From Nitrospinota bacterium (GTDB lineage Bacteria > UBA8248 > JACPRG01), in contig JASLXW010000289.1 in NCBI GenBank assembly GCA_030740135.1, forward strand, positions 1-5,474: a DNA stretch of 5,474 bases. The letters run 5' to 3'. The translations under genes and the position numbers were made by a program. Below the pieces are notes generated by a model. The model saw only the letters and a program-made list of their open reading frames with translations. It did not search any database and was not told the DNA's origin. Below, one piece after another: positions 4,378 to 5,474 of the stretch. The first letter of the stretch is position 1; each line of letters opens with the position of its first letter.

Positions 4378-5166
4378 ATGAATCGGCTCTTGATGACGAC
4401 ACCTTGCATCGAACTTCAAGAGATCCATAAGACCTACCTGACGGCTAAGGGCCCGGTTCACGCCCTTCAGGACATCACGCTGAGCGTGGCGGAGGGAGAG
4501 TTCGTCTCCATTGTGGGTCAGACCGGGTGCGGAAAATCCACCCTCCTGAAAATCATCAGCGGGATCCTGAAGCCCTCGGCAGGAAAAATCTCGGTTCGAG
4601 GAAAATCCGTCCGGGAGGCGCAGGTCGAACACGAGTTCGGCTTCATCTTTCAGGACCCGGTCCTCCTTCCCTGGCGGGACGTGCTCAAGAACATCCGTCT
4701 GCCTCTCGAAGTGATCGGCTATCCCGAAAAAGACCTGGAGCGTCACTGCCTGGAGATGCTCGATTTCGTAGGGCTTCGGGACTTCGCCGCCGCGAAGCCC
4801 TGGGAGCTTTCGGGCGGAATGCGGCAGCGCGTGGCCATCGTCCGAGCGCTGGGCTTTGACCCTTCCACCCTTCTGATGGACGAGCCCTTCAGCGCCCTGG
4901 ACGAAATCACCCGCCAGAACCTTCACGAGGACTTCCTCCGGCTCTGGGAAAAAGGGCGGAAGACGGTTGTTTTCGTCACCCACAGTGTGGCGGAGGCCGT
5001 GTTTTTGTCCGACCGGGTGGTGGTGATGTCCCCCCGGCCGGGCCGCATCCGGAAAGAGGTCGACGTTCATCTACCCCGCCCGCGCACGCCGGAGATGACC
5101 GAAAGCCGTCCATATTTCGACCTGTTGGCGGAAGTCCGCGGCCACTTGGTGGGCGAGTTGACATGA
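4378..5166 (+). CDS. ABC importer ATPase, NitT/TauT (SsuB/TauB) family
   Basis: This protein of up to 262 residues is the cytoplasmic ATPase that powers the importer. All motifs are intact: Walker A GQTGCGKST (47-55), Q-loop Q92 in FQDPVLLPW, signature LSGGMRQR (144-151), Walker B TLLMDEP (164-170), D-loop SALD (172-175) and the switch His H202 in FVTHSVAEAV. DRVVVMSPRPGRI (212-224) is characteristic of the SsuB/TauB/NrtD group. The start is uncertain. GGAGGGG at 4371-4377 directly abuts the ATG at 4378, too close for good initiation. ATG 4393 (giving MTTPCIEL, the usual N-terminus of the family) or TTG 4390 lies 15 or 12 nt after that motif. The stop TGA overlaps the permease ATG by four bases (ATGA), which implies translational coupling. 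The substrate is set by the binding protein and is unknown. Confidence 0.94.
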   Translation: MNRLLMTTPCIELQEIHKTYLTAKGPVHALQDITLSVAEGEFVSIVGQTGCGKSTLLKIISGILKPSAGKISVRGKSVREAQVEHEFGFIFQDPVLLPWRDVLKNIRLPLEVIGYPEKDLERHCLEMLDFVGLRDFAAAKPWELSGGMRQRVAIVRALGFDPSTLLMDEPFSALDEITRQNLHEDFLRLWEKGRKTVVFVTHSVAEAVFLSDRVVVMSPRPGRIRKEVDVHLPRPRTPEMTESRPYFDLLAEVRGHLVGELT

Positions 5167-5474
5167 TGGAGGAGCGCGAATCCTTCAAACCCCCGCTCTC
5201 CCGGCGAATTCGCGAGGTCTACGCGCCTCCGATCATCTTCCTGATTGTCATCCTGGGGGGTTGGGAGCTCGCCGTGAGCGTGTTTCAGGTCCCCCGGTGG
5301 CTCTTGCCCAGCCCTTCGGGCATATTCCGCCAGTTCTTCAAATCGCCGGACCTCTGGCTCCACACCCGGTTGACGCTGACCGAGGCCTTCCTGGGATTCG
5401 CGGGCTCCGCCGTCTCGGGAATCCTGGTCGCCACGCTGATCGCCCACTCCCGGTTTTTGGAAAAAGGCATTTTC
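5163..5474 (+). CDS. ABC importer permease, NitT/TauT family (partial, cut by window end)
   Basis: The first 104 codons of an inner-membrane permease are present, with no stop before the right edge. The translation starts MMEERESF. It continues with a basic cytoplasmic stretch, a first membrane segment at about residues 22-41, the family hallmark LPSPSGIF (48-55), the H-T-TL-E-GF pattern (67-79, with TLTEAFLGF at 71-79) that opens the conserved transport domain, and a second membrane segment at about 77-93. The family (SsuC/TauC/ThiX type) normally has about 250-280 residues and six membrane segments, so roughly 60% is missing. The ATG at 5163 overlaps the ATPase stop as ATGA. A second ATG follows directly at 5166, and either could be used. 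GGCGAG at 5152-5157 is a modest ribosome binding site, consistent with coupling. Confidence 0.9.
   Translation, partial: MMEERESFKPPLSRRIREVYAPPIIFLIVILGGWELAVSVFQVPRWLLPSPSGIFRQFFKSPDLWLHTRLTLTEAFLGFAGSAVSGILVATLIAHSRFLEKGIF

Noticed and set aside
4157..4381. Small 74-codon gene before the ATPase
   Set aside because: It is built largely of the REP-like hairpin and G tract, lacks a ribosome binding site and shows no protein features.

Overview
The window reads as a GC-rich, tightly coded stretch of a Gram-negative-type (diderm) bacterial chromosome, with every supported gene on the + strand. The two exported proteins carry plain Sec signal peptides with no lipobox cysteine. That fits periplasmic proteins, including a freely soluble ABC binding protein. 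UbiD-family decarboxylases and NMT1/ThiY-like binding proteins are common in uncultured deltaproteobacterial, Rokubacteria, NC10 or Tectomicrobia-like genomes. This is only an impression from protein style; no marker gene fixes the taxon.

Layout. Positions 1-517 are non-coding and visibly more AT-rich over about 75-330. They hold a strong 50-nt hairpin at the left edge and several short dyads. Positions 518-1000 encode a small secreted protein resembling the PsbP/Mog1/DcrB (DUF1795) fold. Positions 1265-2635 encode a complete UbiD-family (prenylated-FMN) decarboxylase with its catalytic Arg-Glu-Glu set. A 451-bp gap follows (2636-3086), with a 16-bp palindrome, a -35-like TTGACA beside a second dyad, and a run of stem-loops that could form a structured mRNA leader. 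Positions 3087-4079 encode a periplasmic NMT1/ThiY-type substrate-binding protein. A 298-bp gap (4080-4377) holds an inverted repeat, a G-quadruplex-type G tract and a 13-bp perfect REP-like hairpin. Positions 4378-5166 encode the ABC ATPase. Its stop overlaps by ATGA the start of the inner-membrane permease, which runs off the right edge (5163-5474).

How it works together. The last three genes form a standard NitT/TauT (SsuABC/ThiXYZ-type) importer: binding protein, ATPase, permease. The upstream decarboxylase may act on the imported compound, for instance an aromatic or unsaturated carboxylate. That link rests on proximity alone, and the 451-bp gap with its own regulatory-looking elements suggests the importer can be transcribed separately. 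The protein genes belong to known families. The less ordinary content is intergenic: the possible structured leader before the binding-protein gene, and the REP/G-tract element placed between the binding-protein gene and its ATPase, where it could set different expression levels for the two. I found no CRISPR array, tRNA, rRNA or convincing mobile-element gene.
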